A stretch of DNA of 6,883 nucleotides from Porticoccaceae bacterium (GTDB lineage Bacteria > Pseudomonadota > Gammaproteobacteria > Pseudomonadales > Porticoccaceae). The notes under the pieces were generated by a model. That model saw only the letters and a list, made by a program, of their open reading frames with translations, was not told the DNA's origin and ran no database searches. The stretch covers positions 1 through 6,883 of the forward strand of contig JAUUYV010000094.1 in NCBI GenBank assembly GCA_030590275.1, written 5' to 3'. Each line of letters starts with the position of its first letter. The stretch's first letter is position 1. Made by a program: the position numbers and the translations under genes. Positions 1-5,789 of the stretch are shown here, piece by piece.

Positions 1-473
1 CTTTTATCAGCCTTGAAAATTATGCGAGTAGGATCGCGCTCAGCAATACGATCTGCTACCGGGGTCGGTACAATCACATATTTATCACCTAGCTTAACAA
101 TACTAAAAACACCTCGACTTAAACGATCCTGTTGATCCCTGGTAACGTAGATACGTTTAATGTATTTGCCATCTGAAAAACTGAACGGCTCCTCACCGGA
201 GGCCGAAATCATATTCATTTCAATTAACTGTTTGATTTGTGCGGCTATAGCTTTGCGTTGCACTTTCTGGTTTTTCTGGTCGTTAAGTTGCTTATCTCTT
301 ATTTGCTTTTCCGTGTTTGCTTGCTGTATGAGTTGTTTTGTCTCATCAACATGAGTTTGTCCAGATTTGCGCCGTGCATTTTCAACTTTACGTTTATTTT
401 TTTTAACTGTTTTAGCTTTTTTGGCATTAATAAGGCCACTTTTTTGCAATTGATCTTGTAATGAGCTTGCCAT
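1..473 (-). CDS. yaiL: DUF2058 family protein (YaiL-like), 3' end outside the window
   Basis: This reading frame starts at ATG 473-471 and stays open to the left edge, giving 157 residues without the C-terminus. It resembles E. coli YaiL (about 180 residues), so roughly 20-30 residues are probably missing. The N-terminus MASSLQDQLQKSGL matches the family opening. Residues about 18-80 are a very basic, Lys/Arg/Gln-rich, probably helical or coiled-coil stretch. Next comes the conserved KQLIEMN (81-87) and a compact domain with FSFSDGKYIKRIYV (97-110) and YVIVPTPVADRIAERD (132-147). The family is often labelled nucleoprotein or polynucleotide-associated enzyme regulator, but its biochemical role is not established; the basic helical half would suit nucleic-acid binding (inference). 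No clear Shine-Dalgarno precedes the ATG. A candidate promoter lies 30 bp upstream, so it need not be co-transcribed with deaD. The family call is firm; the symbol rests on similarity only. Confidence 0.9.
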   Translation of the reverse strand, partial: MASSLQDQLQKSGLINAKKAKTVKKNKRKVENARRKSGQTHVDETKQLIQQANTEKQIRDKQLNDQKNQKVQRKAIAAQIKQLIEMNMISASGEEPFSFSDGKYIKRIYVTRDQQDRLSRGVFSIVKLGDKYVIVPTPVADRIAERDPTRIIFKADK

Positions 474-502
474 GTTTTGTCTACGTCACCAGGATTGAGT
501 TG

Positions 503-531
503 ATTTTGGTGTAAAGTGGCTGGTGAGTCAA
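503..531 (-). promoter_or_regulatory. Candidate sigma70 promoter for the DUF2058 gene
   Basis: On the minus strand TTGACT (531-526, 5 of 6 to consensus) is separated by 17 bp from CAAAAT (508-503, 4 of 6). The -10 box ends 29 bp before the ATG at 473, a normal leader length. It would let the gene be transcribed independently of deaD, 187 bp upstream. This is a by-eye match only. Confidence 0.45.
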
Positions 532-600
532 TCGGCTACGCGCCGTAGTATGTTCCTGTTACGGAGACTGCATGTGCGGGGCAAGATCAGGCTTTACACC
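508..600. repeat. Short inverted repeats in the deaD/DUF2058 gap
   Basis: GGTGTAAAG at 508-516 recurs as its exact reverse complement CTTTACACC at 592-600. Between them, 536-548 forms a small perfect palindrome with arms CTACG/CGTAG around CGC. Neither is followed by a U-tract in the deaD transcript direction, so they do not form a standard terminator. The left arm lies within the spacer/-10 of the candidate DUF2058 promoter, so an operator role is possible; chance is equally possible. Confidence 0.25.
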
Positions 601-621
601 TTGTATTTGGTCATTTATATA
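593..621 (+). promoter_or_regulatory. Possible plus-strand promoter facing the deaD 3' end (weak)
   Basis: TTTACA (593-598, 5 of 6 to the -35 consensus) is 17 bp from TATATA (616-621, 4 of 6 to the -10 consensus), resembling a lac-type -35. Transcription would enter the deaD 3' end in antisense. No plausible plus-strand gene follows, so either it makes an antisense RNA or it is a chance match in an AT-rich spot. Confidence 0.15.
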
Positions 622-660
622 CGAGTTGCGCTTAGTTTTTGGGGCCTGGCCTACTACACC

Positions 661-2676
661 CTAGTTCTCAGGTAACTTTTTCTTCAGGGTTTTTCGTTTA
701 GCCGGGGCACTACTGTCTTTGGTTTTACTATCCGCTGTTTTACTCGCGGCAATTCGTTCTTTTTCGATCCTTTTCTCAGAGAAGCTCTTACCCTGGAATT
801 TTTCCCCGGAAGTTTTTTTATCAGAAAGCTTTTTAGCGGCCGGTTTTTTGGCACCAGGCTTTTTGTCAGAAGAGGGTTTCTTTTTAGATATTTTGGCGTC
901 AGATTTGTCGCTCTCGTCTGAGGTCTTGCCGGGTTTATAGCGCTCAATATCTAAGCTTTGACCACAGACGCGAGCCTTTCTCAGTATCTCAAAAATATCC
1001 TTTGGCATTTCTGCGGGCAGGTCTACGGTACTAAAGTTGTCCATGATTTCGATATGACCGATGTAGCAACTTTCTATATCTGCTTCATTGGCGATTGCTC
1101 CCACGATGTTACCCGGTTGAACACCATGTTCGGCACCGACCTGCAGCGTAAAGCGTTCCAGCTCAATGTCTGGATAATCTCGTAGAGGGATAACCTTTGA
1201 TGAAGGCAGTGGTTTCTTGCGCAGTGTTTTGTTTGGCGTTGCCCGGGAATTCTCCGCTGGTTTTCCGGACGATGCGTCTTTACGTCTTCTAGCGGGTTTT
1301 TCTCTGTTTGAATGTTCCGGTCTTTCCTGACGTGACTGTTTTGGGGGGGCTTTTTCACTCAGTAGCAAAGAGCTTTTACCTTGCAACATAGCGGCAAGCG
1401 CCGCCGCAATCTGCATGGGGTTTGCATCCTGCTCCTGTTGAAATTCGGTAAGCAGTTGATCGTAAGTTGCCAGGTTTTCGTTCGCTATGGTATCGGCAAT
1501 GTCTTGTTTGAAGCGCTGGATACGTTGTTGGTTGATTTCTTTAGCGCTGGGTACCTGCATGGATTCAATAGGCTGCCGGGTAGCTCGCTCAATGGCTTTG
1601 AGTAGTCGGGTTTCCCGTGGTGTAACAAAGAGAATAGCTTCGCCAGAGCGTCCGGCTCGGCCGGTTCGACCGATGCGGTGAACGTAGGCTTCTGTGTCAT
1701 AGGGGATATCGTAATTGATCACGTGGCTGATACGCTCCAGATCCAGTCCTCTGGCGGCAACATCGGTTGCCACCAGGATATCGATTTGGCTCTTTCTGAT
1801 TTTGTCGACTGTCCGCTCCCGTTGTTGTTGCGGTATATCGCCGTTTAGTGCGGCACAGGAATGGCCTCGAGCCGAGAGTCTTTCGGCCAACTCTACGGTA
1901 GCGGTTTTGGTGCGCACAAAGATCAGGATGGCGTCAAAACGTTCGACTTCCAGGATTCGGGTCAAAGCGTCGAGCTTTTGCATACCACTGACTCGCCAGT
2001 AACGTTGTCGAATGGTTTTTACAGTGGAGGTACTGGTCGCAATTTTTATCTGTTTGGGATTATTAAGATAGCGTTCTGCTACCTTACGGATTTGGCTGGG
2101 CATGGTGGCCGAAAATAAAGCGATCTGGCGATCATCGGGAGTCTGCTCCAGAATCCATTCGACATCATCGATAAAGCCCATGCGCAGCATTTCATCGGCT
2201 TCATCCAACACCAGGTGAGTAAGTTCGTCGAGCTTTAGGGTCTTTCGCCGAATATGGTCCATCACTCGCCCAGGTGTTCCGACCACTACCTGTACCCCAC
2301 GTTTCAGTTGGCGCAACTGAGTGTCGTAACCCTGACCACCGTAAATGGGTAACACATGAAAGCCCGGTACATTGCGGGCGTAGCTTTGAATGGCCTCAGC
2401 TACCTGGATTGCGAGCTCGCGAGTGGGTGCTAGTACCAGTACCTGGGGCTTTTTACTACGCGTGTTTATTTGGGACAGGATCGGTAGAGCAAATGCGGCG
2501 GTCTTGCCCGTGCCCGTCTGCGCCTGACCAATCAGGTCGTGGCCCTGTAATAGTAGAGGAATACATTCCTGTTGAATGGGCGAGGGGGTCTCGTAGCCCA
2601 ATTGTTGAACTGCATTTAGGATAGGGTCGCTTAAACCCAGATGTTCGAAACCGGGTGTAGGTTCGGTAGAGGACAT
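661..2676 (-). CDS. deaD: DEAD-box ATP-dependent RNA helicase DeaD/CsdA
   Basis: This 671-residue cytoplasmic helicase unwinds short RNA duplexes using ATP; family members assist 50S ribosome assembly, mRNA translation and decay, especially in the cold. All core motifs are visible: Q motif (F10, GYETPSPIQ 27-35), I AQTGTGKT (52-59), Ia PTRELA (84-89), Ib TPGR (134-137), II DEAD (158-161), III SAT (189-191), IV IFVRT (252-256), V ATDVAARGLD (303-312), VI HRIGRTGR (333-340). A helical segment (about 380-435) and a basic linker lead to a DbpA-type RNA-binding domain (about 506-580) with IVGAIANEADI and YIGHIEI, as in E. coli DeaD; this separates it from RhlE, SrmB and RhlB. Residues 581-671 are a Lys/Ser-rich tail with many KK pairs instead of the Arg/Gly-rich tail of E. 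coli. ATG 2676-2674 is the only sensible start for an intact Q motif, yet no Shine-Dalgarno precedes it. The length is close to the E. coli protein (about 630). Not obviously in an operon. Confidence 0.97.
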   Translation of the reverse strand: MSSTEPTPGFEHLGLSDPILNAVQQLGYETPSPIQQECIPLLLQGHDLIGQAQTGTGKTAAFALPILSQINTRSKKPQVLVLAPTRELAIQVAEAIQSYARNVPGFHVLPIYGGQGYDTQLRQLKRGVQVVVGTPGRVMDHIRRKTLKLDELTHLVLDEADEMLRMGFIDDVEWILEQTPDDRQIALFSATMPSQIRKVAERYLNNPKQIKIATSTSTVKTIRQRYWRVSGMQKLDALTRILEVERFDAILIFVRTKTATVELAERLSARGHSCAALNGDIPQQQRERTVDKIRKSQIDILVATDVAARGLDLERISHVINYDIPYDTEAYVHRIGRTGRAGRSGEAILFVTPRETRLLKAIERATRQPIESMQVPSAKEINQQRIQRFKQDIADTIANENLATYDQLLTEFQQEQDANPMQIAAALAAMLQGKSSLLLSEKAPPKQSRQERPEHSNREKPARRRKDASSGKPAENSRATPNKTLRKKPLPSSKVIPLRDYPDIELERFTLQVGAEHGVQPGNIVGAIANEADIESCYIGHIEIMDNFSTVDLPAEMPKDIFEILRKARVCGQSLDIERYKPGKTSDESDKSDAKISKKKPSSDKKPGAKKPAAKKLSDKKTSGEKFQGKSFSEKRIEKERIAASKTADSKTKDSSAPAKRKTLKKKLPEN

Positions 2677-2702
2677 AGATTATTACCAGGCGGGAGAGGG
2701 CC

Positions 2703-2719
2703 AGGAGGTGAAGTGATCC
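2703..2719 (-). promoter_or_regulatory. Anti-Shine-Dalgarno-like element in the deaD leader
   Basis: The predicted deaD 5' leader contains GGATCACTTCACCTCCT (2719-2703, minus strand). Its two halves, GGATCAC and CACCTCCT, are the parts of the conserved gammaproteobacterial 16S rRNA 3' end (GGATCACCTCCTTA), here split by a small insertion. The deaD start itself lacks a Shine-Dalgarno and the rest of the leader is pyrimidine-rich. The match is visible directly; any regulatory role is speculation. Read on the other strand it is simply a strong ribosome-binding site with no real gene after it. Confidence 0.25.
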
Positions 2720-2741
2720 GCCAGCCCAGAAACGGGGCGGC

Positions 2742-2747
2742 ATTATA
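2742..2747 (-). promoter_or_regulatory. -10 box of the probable deaD promoter
   Basis: A perfect TATAAT (2747-2742 on the minus strand) lies 65 bp upstream of the deaD ATG and predicts a leader of about 59 nt. No good -35 box is seen at 15-18 bp (for example CATCCT at 17). The sequence just after the box, GCCGCCCCG, is a GC-rich discriminator of the type found at promoters repressed by ppGpp/DksA, such as those for ribosome-related genes. Stringent control is therefore an inference. Confidence 0.5.
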
Positions 2748-2932
2748 CTGGATTTTGCTTAACAAGGATGAATGATTTGTGTGGAGCCTGGAGTCGGCTT
2801 GCTGAAGAGCTATTTACTTAGGACGCTTGATTAACCAACCTTGTTGGGGAGTGATTAATATTGGTGCTTTACACGAAGGGAAGGCCTTTGTGAGTCATTG
2901 GCCAGGTCCTATAGAACTATCACCCCGTTAAG

Positions 2933-3778
2933 CTATCGACCCGTAAATAAGGGCTTCCGTTTTTCCAGGAATGCTGCCTGACCTTCCTTTAAATCGGCAC
3001 TGTTAAACGACTCCGCTACCAGCTTTTTTGCCTCGGTTTTCAATTCACGGGTGAACAGTGGTTCTTCTACCAAATTCATAATGCGCTTGATGCCCTTCAA
3101 GGCCAGTGGCGCATTATTGGCAATTTCTTCGGCCATTGAAAATACGGTATCGGCCAGCTCAGCCGATGGCACCAGCTTTGGCACCAGACCCATATCAATA
3201 ATTTGCTGGCCTCGATAGGTTCTGCCAGTAAAGAATAATTCCCGAGCTTTCGCCGAACCTAATACCTGGACAAACTGCAGTAGACCTTCTGGCCCATAAA
3301 CGACCCCAAGTTTCGCCGGTGGCATACCCATAGATATATGGTCTGCTGCGATGCGTAAATCACAATTCAGTGCCAGGTGCAGTGCACCGCCAAAGCAGTG
3401 GCCGTTAATCATGGCGATAGTGGGGTAGGGAAAGTTCTTAATGGCGGCCAGGCCCTGTTCGAAGGGTGTTTGTGCTGAGCCTGTCTCTTTTGTTTTATCT
3501 TTATTTACTGTTTTACTTGTTGAAGACGCATGATTGGGTCCAACAGTCTCTATAGCGCTGATGTCGTAACCGGCGGAAAAAGCCTTGTCTCCTGCGCCGG
3601 TAATTATCGCGACTCGGATCTCACCGCTGGCGGCCCATTCCCCAAGAATATCGCAAAAACAATGTAATAACTGGGGCGAAAGCGCATTGCGCTTTTCGGG
3701 ACGATTGAAGGTAATGATTCCAATATGGCCTCGTTGTTCGTGCAGTAATACATTTTGTTCCTGCGCTGTGGCGGTCAC
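2933..3778 (-). CDS. Crotonase-superfamily protein (enoyl-CoA hydratase/isomerase-like)
   Basis: This 281-residue protein has the crotonase fold: FNRPEKRNALS (24-34), the CoA/oxyanion-hole segment AFSAGYDIS (66-74), and INGHCFGGALHLALNCDLRIA (124-144), with GG 130-131 as the second oxyanion position. Crotonases bind acyl-CoA thioesters and catalyse hydration, isomerisation, decarboxylation or hydrolysis. The two catalytic glutamates of classical enoyl-CoA hydratases seem absent: His134 aligns with the first (GGGCE-type site) and Pro154 with the second (PEI-type site, here PPAKLG). Tyr161 sits near the position used by methylmalonyl-CoA decarboxylase (ScpB/YgfG), so a simple hydratase is unlikely and the reaction is unknown. 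A polar Ser/Thr/Lys-rich insert spans about 81-104; the C-terminus FLEKRKPLFTGR is family-typical. The start is GTG 3778-3776, supported by AAGGAG five bases upstream. aqpZ ends 46 bp upstream, so co-transcription is possible. No clear terminator follows. Confidence 0.9.
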   Translation of the reverse strand: MTATAQEQNVLLHEQRGHIGIITFNRPEKRNALSPQLLHCFCDILGEWAASGEIRVAIITGAGDKAFSAGYDISAIETVGPNHASSTSKTVNKDKTKETGSAQTPFEQGLAAIKNFPYPTIAMINGHCFGGALHLALNCDLRIAADHISMGMPPAKLGVVYGPEGLLQFVQVLGSAKARELFFTGRTYRGQQIIDMGLVPKLVPSAELADTVFSMAEEIANNAPLALKGIKRIMNLVEEPLFTRELKTEAKKLVAESFNSADLKEGQAAFLEKRKPLFTGR

Positions 3779-3783
3779 TGAAG

Positions 3784-3789
3784 CTCCTT
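3784..3789 (-). promoter_or_regulatory. Ribosome-binding site fixing the GTG start of the crotonase
   Basis: AAGGAG (3789-3784, minus strand) is followed by five bases and GTG at 3778. It is the best Shine-Dalgarno nearby and leaves the family N-terminus at its usual length, so it decides the start. Confidence 0.75.
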
Positions 3790-3824
3790 ATTTATTCCCA
3801 CGGGCTTGTCCATGGAATCGCATG

Positions 3825-4520
3825 TTAATCTGATTCTTCGTTGCCAAGCCAACGATAAATAATACCTGCGAAAATTGCACCAATAATCGGTGCAATCCAG
3901 AAAAGCCACAATTGAGATATCGCCCAGCTTCCCTGAAAGATTGCTACGCCGGTGCTTCTTGCTGGGTTCACCGATGTGTTGGTAACTGGGATACTGATGA
4001 GGTGAATAAGCGTGAGGCCAAGACCAATAGCAATCGGTGCAAGCCCCGGCGGTGCCCGTTTATCGGTTGCTCCCAGGATGATAATTAAAAACATAAAGGT
4101 CATGACCACTTCAGTCACCAGGGCTGCAATTAGACTGTAGCCCCCGGGAGAGTGCTCGCCGTAACCATTGGATGCGAAACCGGCCGTCACATCAAAGCCC
4201 GCCTGTCCGCTCGCGATAACATATAACACTGCGGCACCGCAGAGACCACCCACTACCTGTACGGCAATATAGGGGCCGAGTTCAGCCGCCGAAAATCGAC
4301 CACCCGACCAAAGCCCAATTGAAACCGCAGGGTTAAGGTGGCAGCCTGATATATGACCAATAGCAAATGCCATGGTTAATACGGTAAGGCCGAAAGCCAG
4401 GGAAACACCCAGCAAGCCGATACCCACGTCGGGGAAGCCCGCAGCAAGTACGGCGCTACCACATCCTCCAAGTACCAGCCAAAATGTACCAATAAACTCT
4501 GCACTCAATTTTTTTATCAT
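3825..4520 (-). CDS. aqpZ: Aquaporin Z, inner-membrane water channel
   Basis: This is a 231-residue member of the MIP family, nearly the length of E. coli AqpZ and similar throughout. It forms a tetrameric inner-membrane channel for rapid water flux. Six hydrophobic segments and two half-helices are evident, with NPA motifs at 63-65 (HLNPAVS) and 185-187 (SVNPARS). The water-selective filter is complete: Phe43, His173, Thr182 and Arg188, equivalent to F43, H174, T183 and R189 of E. coli; the His and Arg argue against a glycerol facilitator. Signature stretches [13 protein letters not shown] (18-30) and [15 protein letters not shown] (115-129) are AqpZ-specific. Cys60 replaces the Gly found in E. 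coli just before pore residue His61. The frame opens upstream to ATG 4577, but I chose ATG 4520-4518: it gives the family N-terminus ([15 protein letters not shown]) and has AAGGAG eight bases upstream, and the longer form would run through the candidate promoter. The crotonase gene follows 46 bp downstream. Confidence 0.96.
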   Translation of the reverse strand: MIKKLSAEFIGTFWLVLGGCGSAVLAAGFPDVGIGLLGVSLAFGLTVLTMAFAIGHISGCHLNPAVSIGLWSGGRFSAAELGPYIAVQVVGGLCGAAVLYVIASGQAGFDVTAGFASNGYGEHSPGGYSLIAALVTEVVMTFMFLIIILGATDKRAPPGLAPIAIGLGLTLIHLISIPVTNTSVNPARSTGVAIFQGSWAISQLWLFWIAPIIGAIFAGIIYRWLGNEESD

Positions 4521-4528
4521 TATTTGTT

Positions 4529-4534
4529 CTCCTT
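4529..4534 (-). promoter_or_regulatory. aqpZ: Ribosome-binding site fixing the aqpZ start
   Basis: AAGGAG (4534-4529, minus strand) lies eight bases before ATG 4520. No comparable site precedes the in-frame ATG at 4577, so the shorter protein is the better call. Confidence 0.75.
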
Positions 4535-4548
4535 TGTTATTACTGTAG

Positions 4549-4577
4549 ATCTTAAGTGCATAGGATACCCGAGGCAA
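4549..4577 (-). promoter_or_regulatory. aqpZ: Candidate sigma70 promoter for aqpZ
   Basis: TTGCCT (4577-4572, 4 of 6) and TAAGAT (4554-4549, 4 of 6) are 17 bp apart on the minus strand and predict a leader of about 20 nt to the aqpZ ATG at 4520. It is a moderate match. It would drive aqpZ and possibly the crotonase gene behind it. Confidence 0.4.
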
Positions 4578-4668
4578 ACAGCTTTTTTAAAACCGTGTTG
4601 TCGGCGTTATCCGCTTTTTCTTCTGCATTGATGGGCGCTAATTTGAAAAGCACTCTTTTAATAATTAC

Positions 4669-5646
4669 TCATTTAAAAATCATGGTGCTGTGTTCGTTTT
4701 CAGAGTGCCATGAGAGCGCCAGGTGGCCCATTATAAAACTGTAGCGTGTGACCCCTGAAAGCAGCTTGAAATATCTTTGTTCAAGGGACATCAGCGGGTC
4801 GGGGCATGCCATCATGGTCGCGCCCGGTTGACTGATTTTGATTTCGCCAGCGCCATCACCCGCTTCAATCTCAGCGAAATATCGATCGCATGGCCCCTGT
4901 CCAGACAGACGATTACCTTCAATCTTCAGCGTGACCTTAGCGGATTCCGGTAGCGGCTGGTTGCGGCCCAGACGAATAAGTTGCCATTCCCTGTCGGCGA
5001 TATCGGTAATGTTCAACAGACCTTCAATCTCGGTAGGCTGTTCCTGTAAATAGTCCTTTTTTAATGACCAGTAGCGTGTAGCCTTTTGTGATGGACAACA
5101 GGCCGCATCGTCCGGACCTTGTTGTATAACATTGAGGATGATTTGCTTGTTATCGATTCGTGCGCTGCGTATCTGTACTCGGTCCCCGATGGGTGCGAGC
5201 CCGGTATTGACGACTTCTCCATTGCGCCAGGAAAATATTGCCAGATAGCTATAAACCCCAGAGCCGCCAGAACTTTGCCACAGCATCACAATGGCTTCCT
5301 CAGAACCGTCTCCGTCAAGATCGCCTTTGAGGTAGTAGTTGGTAAGAAGCCCTACAGTTGGGCGTGAAGCTCCACCAGCTGCATAGGGTTCACCTTCCCA
5401 GTGACCGTCGGTCAGCGTGATTGGGTGTGGATAAATGCCATACAAGGTTGTATCGCGAAGTTTTTCCAGTTCTGGTGCACCTGATATTTGAACGTGGGTT
5501 TCTACAGTATCGGGGCTGTCCAATGGTACGGGTATCGGTGGTGACTCTGGCTCTAGCTCTAGCTCTAGCTCTGGCTCTGGCGAGCAGCCGCTAAGCAGGG
5601 TGAGTATTACCAGTATGTACCAGCTTTTTACTAGATGATTGATCAA
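4669..5646 (-). CDS. Putative outer-membrane lipoprotein with C-terminal META domain
   Basis: This 325-residue protein begins with a lipoprotein signal: Lys7, hydrophobic core 10-18, lipobox LSGC with Cys21 as the predicted lipidated residue. Ser at +2 suggests outer-membrane sorting. Residues 23-34 are an acidic Pro-Glu/Leu-Glu dipeptide repeat, then a Pro-rich linker. The middle domain (about 65-205) has the calcium-loop-like DLDGDGSEEA (109-118), as in FG-GAP/VCBS-type loops, and a CC pair (183-184). Residues about 213-325 resemble the META/HslJ domain (DUF306): REWQLIRLG, LSGQGPCDRYFAEIE, ISQPGATMMACPDPLMSLEQRYFKLL order, with Cys253 and Cys281 possibly forming a disulfide. HslJ is linked to novobiocin resistance and heat shock in E. 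coli, but the function here is unknown. The start is TTG 5646-5644: an in-frame stop lies just upstream, no other start precedes the signal peptide, and AGGGGG sits five bases before it. It is divergent from cti and has its own promoter. Confidence 0.87.
   Translation of the reverse strand: MINHLVKSWYILVILTLLSGCSPEPELELELEPESPPIPVPLDSPDTVETHVQISGAPELEKLRDTTLYGIYPHPITLTDGHWEGEPYAAGGASRPTVGLLTNYYLKGDLDGDGSEEAIVMLWQSSGGSGVYSYLAIFSWRNGEVVNTGLAPIGDRVQIRSARIDNKQIILNVIQQGPDDAACCPSQKATRYWSLKKDYLQEQPTEIEGLLNITDIADREWQLIRLGRNQPLPESAKVTLKIEGNRLSGQGPCDRYFAEIEAGDGAGEIKISQPGATMMACPDPLMSLEQRYFKLLSGVTRYSFIMGHLALSWHSENEHSTMIFK
5545..5580. repeat. Six tandem hexanucleotides (CTCTGG/CTCTAG)
   Basis: Six adjacent 6-bp units read CTCTGG once, CTCTAG three times and CTCTGG twice. 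On the coding strand they encode PE, PE, LE, LE, LE, PE just after the lipidated cysteine of the META lipoprotein. Because units are six bases, slippage changes the length of the acidic linker without shifting the frame. Confidence 0.9.
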
Positions 5647-5651
5647 TTTAA

Positions 5652-5658
5652 CCCCCTT
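5652..5658 (-). promoter_or_regulatory. Ribosome-binding site for the TTG start of the META lipoprotein
   Basis: AAGGGGG (5658-5652, minus strand) lies five bases before TTG 5646. It is a G-rich variant of the usual AAGGAGG. With an in-frame TAA just upstream, it supports the unusual TTG start. Confidence 0.6.
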
Positions 5659-5670
5659 TTTTTATTTAGG

Positions 5671-5698
5671 ATTATAAGTGGTGCTATTCCTGTGTCGA
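5671..5698 (-). promoter_or_regulatory. Sigma70 promoter for the META lipoprotein gene
   Basis: On the minus strand TCGACA (5698-5693, 5 of 6) is 16 bp from a perfect TATAAT (5676-5671). Transcription would start near 5664, about 18 nt before the TTG start codon. This is the best promoter match in the window and points away from cti. Confidence 0.65.
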
Positions 5699-5734
5699 GG
5701 GCAATGTTAAACGTACCCTTAATGCCTGTCTGCC

Positions 5735-5768
5735 GGTAAAATATCCATACTCACCCCGGTGTTTTACC
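5735..5768. repeat. Inverted repeat in the cti upstream region
   Basis: GGTAAAA (5735-5741) is matched by its reverse complement TTTTACC (5762-5768) with a 20-nt gap. The left arm overlaps TAAAAT (5737-5742), a possible cti -10 box (5 of 6) that has no good -35 partner. The repeat ends 21 bp before the cti ATG, so it could be an operator or a leader hairpin, but seven-base arms are weak evidence. Confidence 0.25.
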
Positions 5769-5789
5769 CTCTAAATTAATGGGAGATTG

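Noticed and set aside
684..1358. Several 70-95 codon frames on both strands inside the deaD 3' half
   Set aside because: Their composition mirrors the Lys-rich tail and DbpA domain of deaD read in other frames; no independent start signals or domains.
2274..2624. 116-codon open frame on the plus strand
   Set aside because: It lies entirely antisense to the conserved helicase core of deaD, has no recognisable domain, and is best explained as a shadow of that gene.
2456..2743. 95-codon minus-strand frame overlapping the deaD start
   Set aside because: It overlaps the deaD N-terminus in another frame, has no family resemblance, and would begin at the -10 box itself.
2713..2775. 20-residue plus-strand micro-frame from GTG 2713 behind a perfect AGGAGG (2703-2708)
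   Set aside because: The Shine-Dalgarno is good, but no plus-strand promoter is visible, the frame runs back through the deaD promoter, and the AGGAGG is equally explained as part of the deaD leader element on the other strand.
2828..2858. Direct repeat TGATTAA at 2828-2834 and 2852-2858
   Set aside because: Seven AT-rich bases twice in an intergenic region is expected by chance; no promoter geometry supports an operator.
3798..3815. Hairpin CCACGG/CCATGG between aqpZ and the crotonase gene
   Set aside because: A six-base stem with one G-U pair and no U-tract; not a terminator, and it ends before the crotonase ribosome-binding site.
4646..4659. AAAAG/CTTTT hairpin after the META lipoprotein gene as a terminator
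   Set aside because: The stem is almost all A-U, five pairs long, and has no GC-rich base, so it does not meet a Rho-independent terminator pattern.
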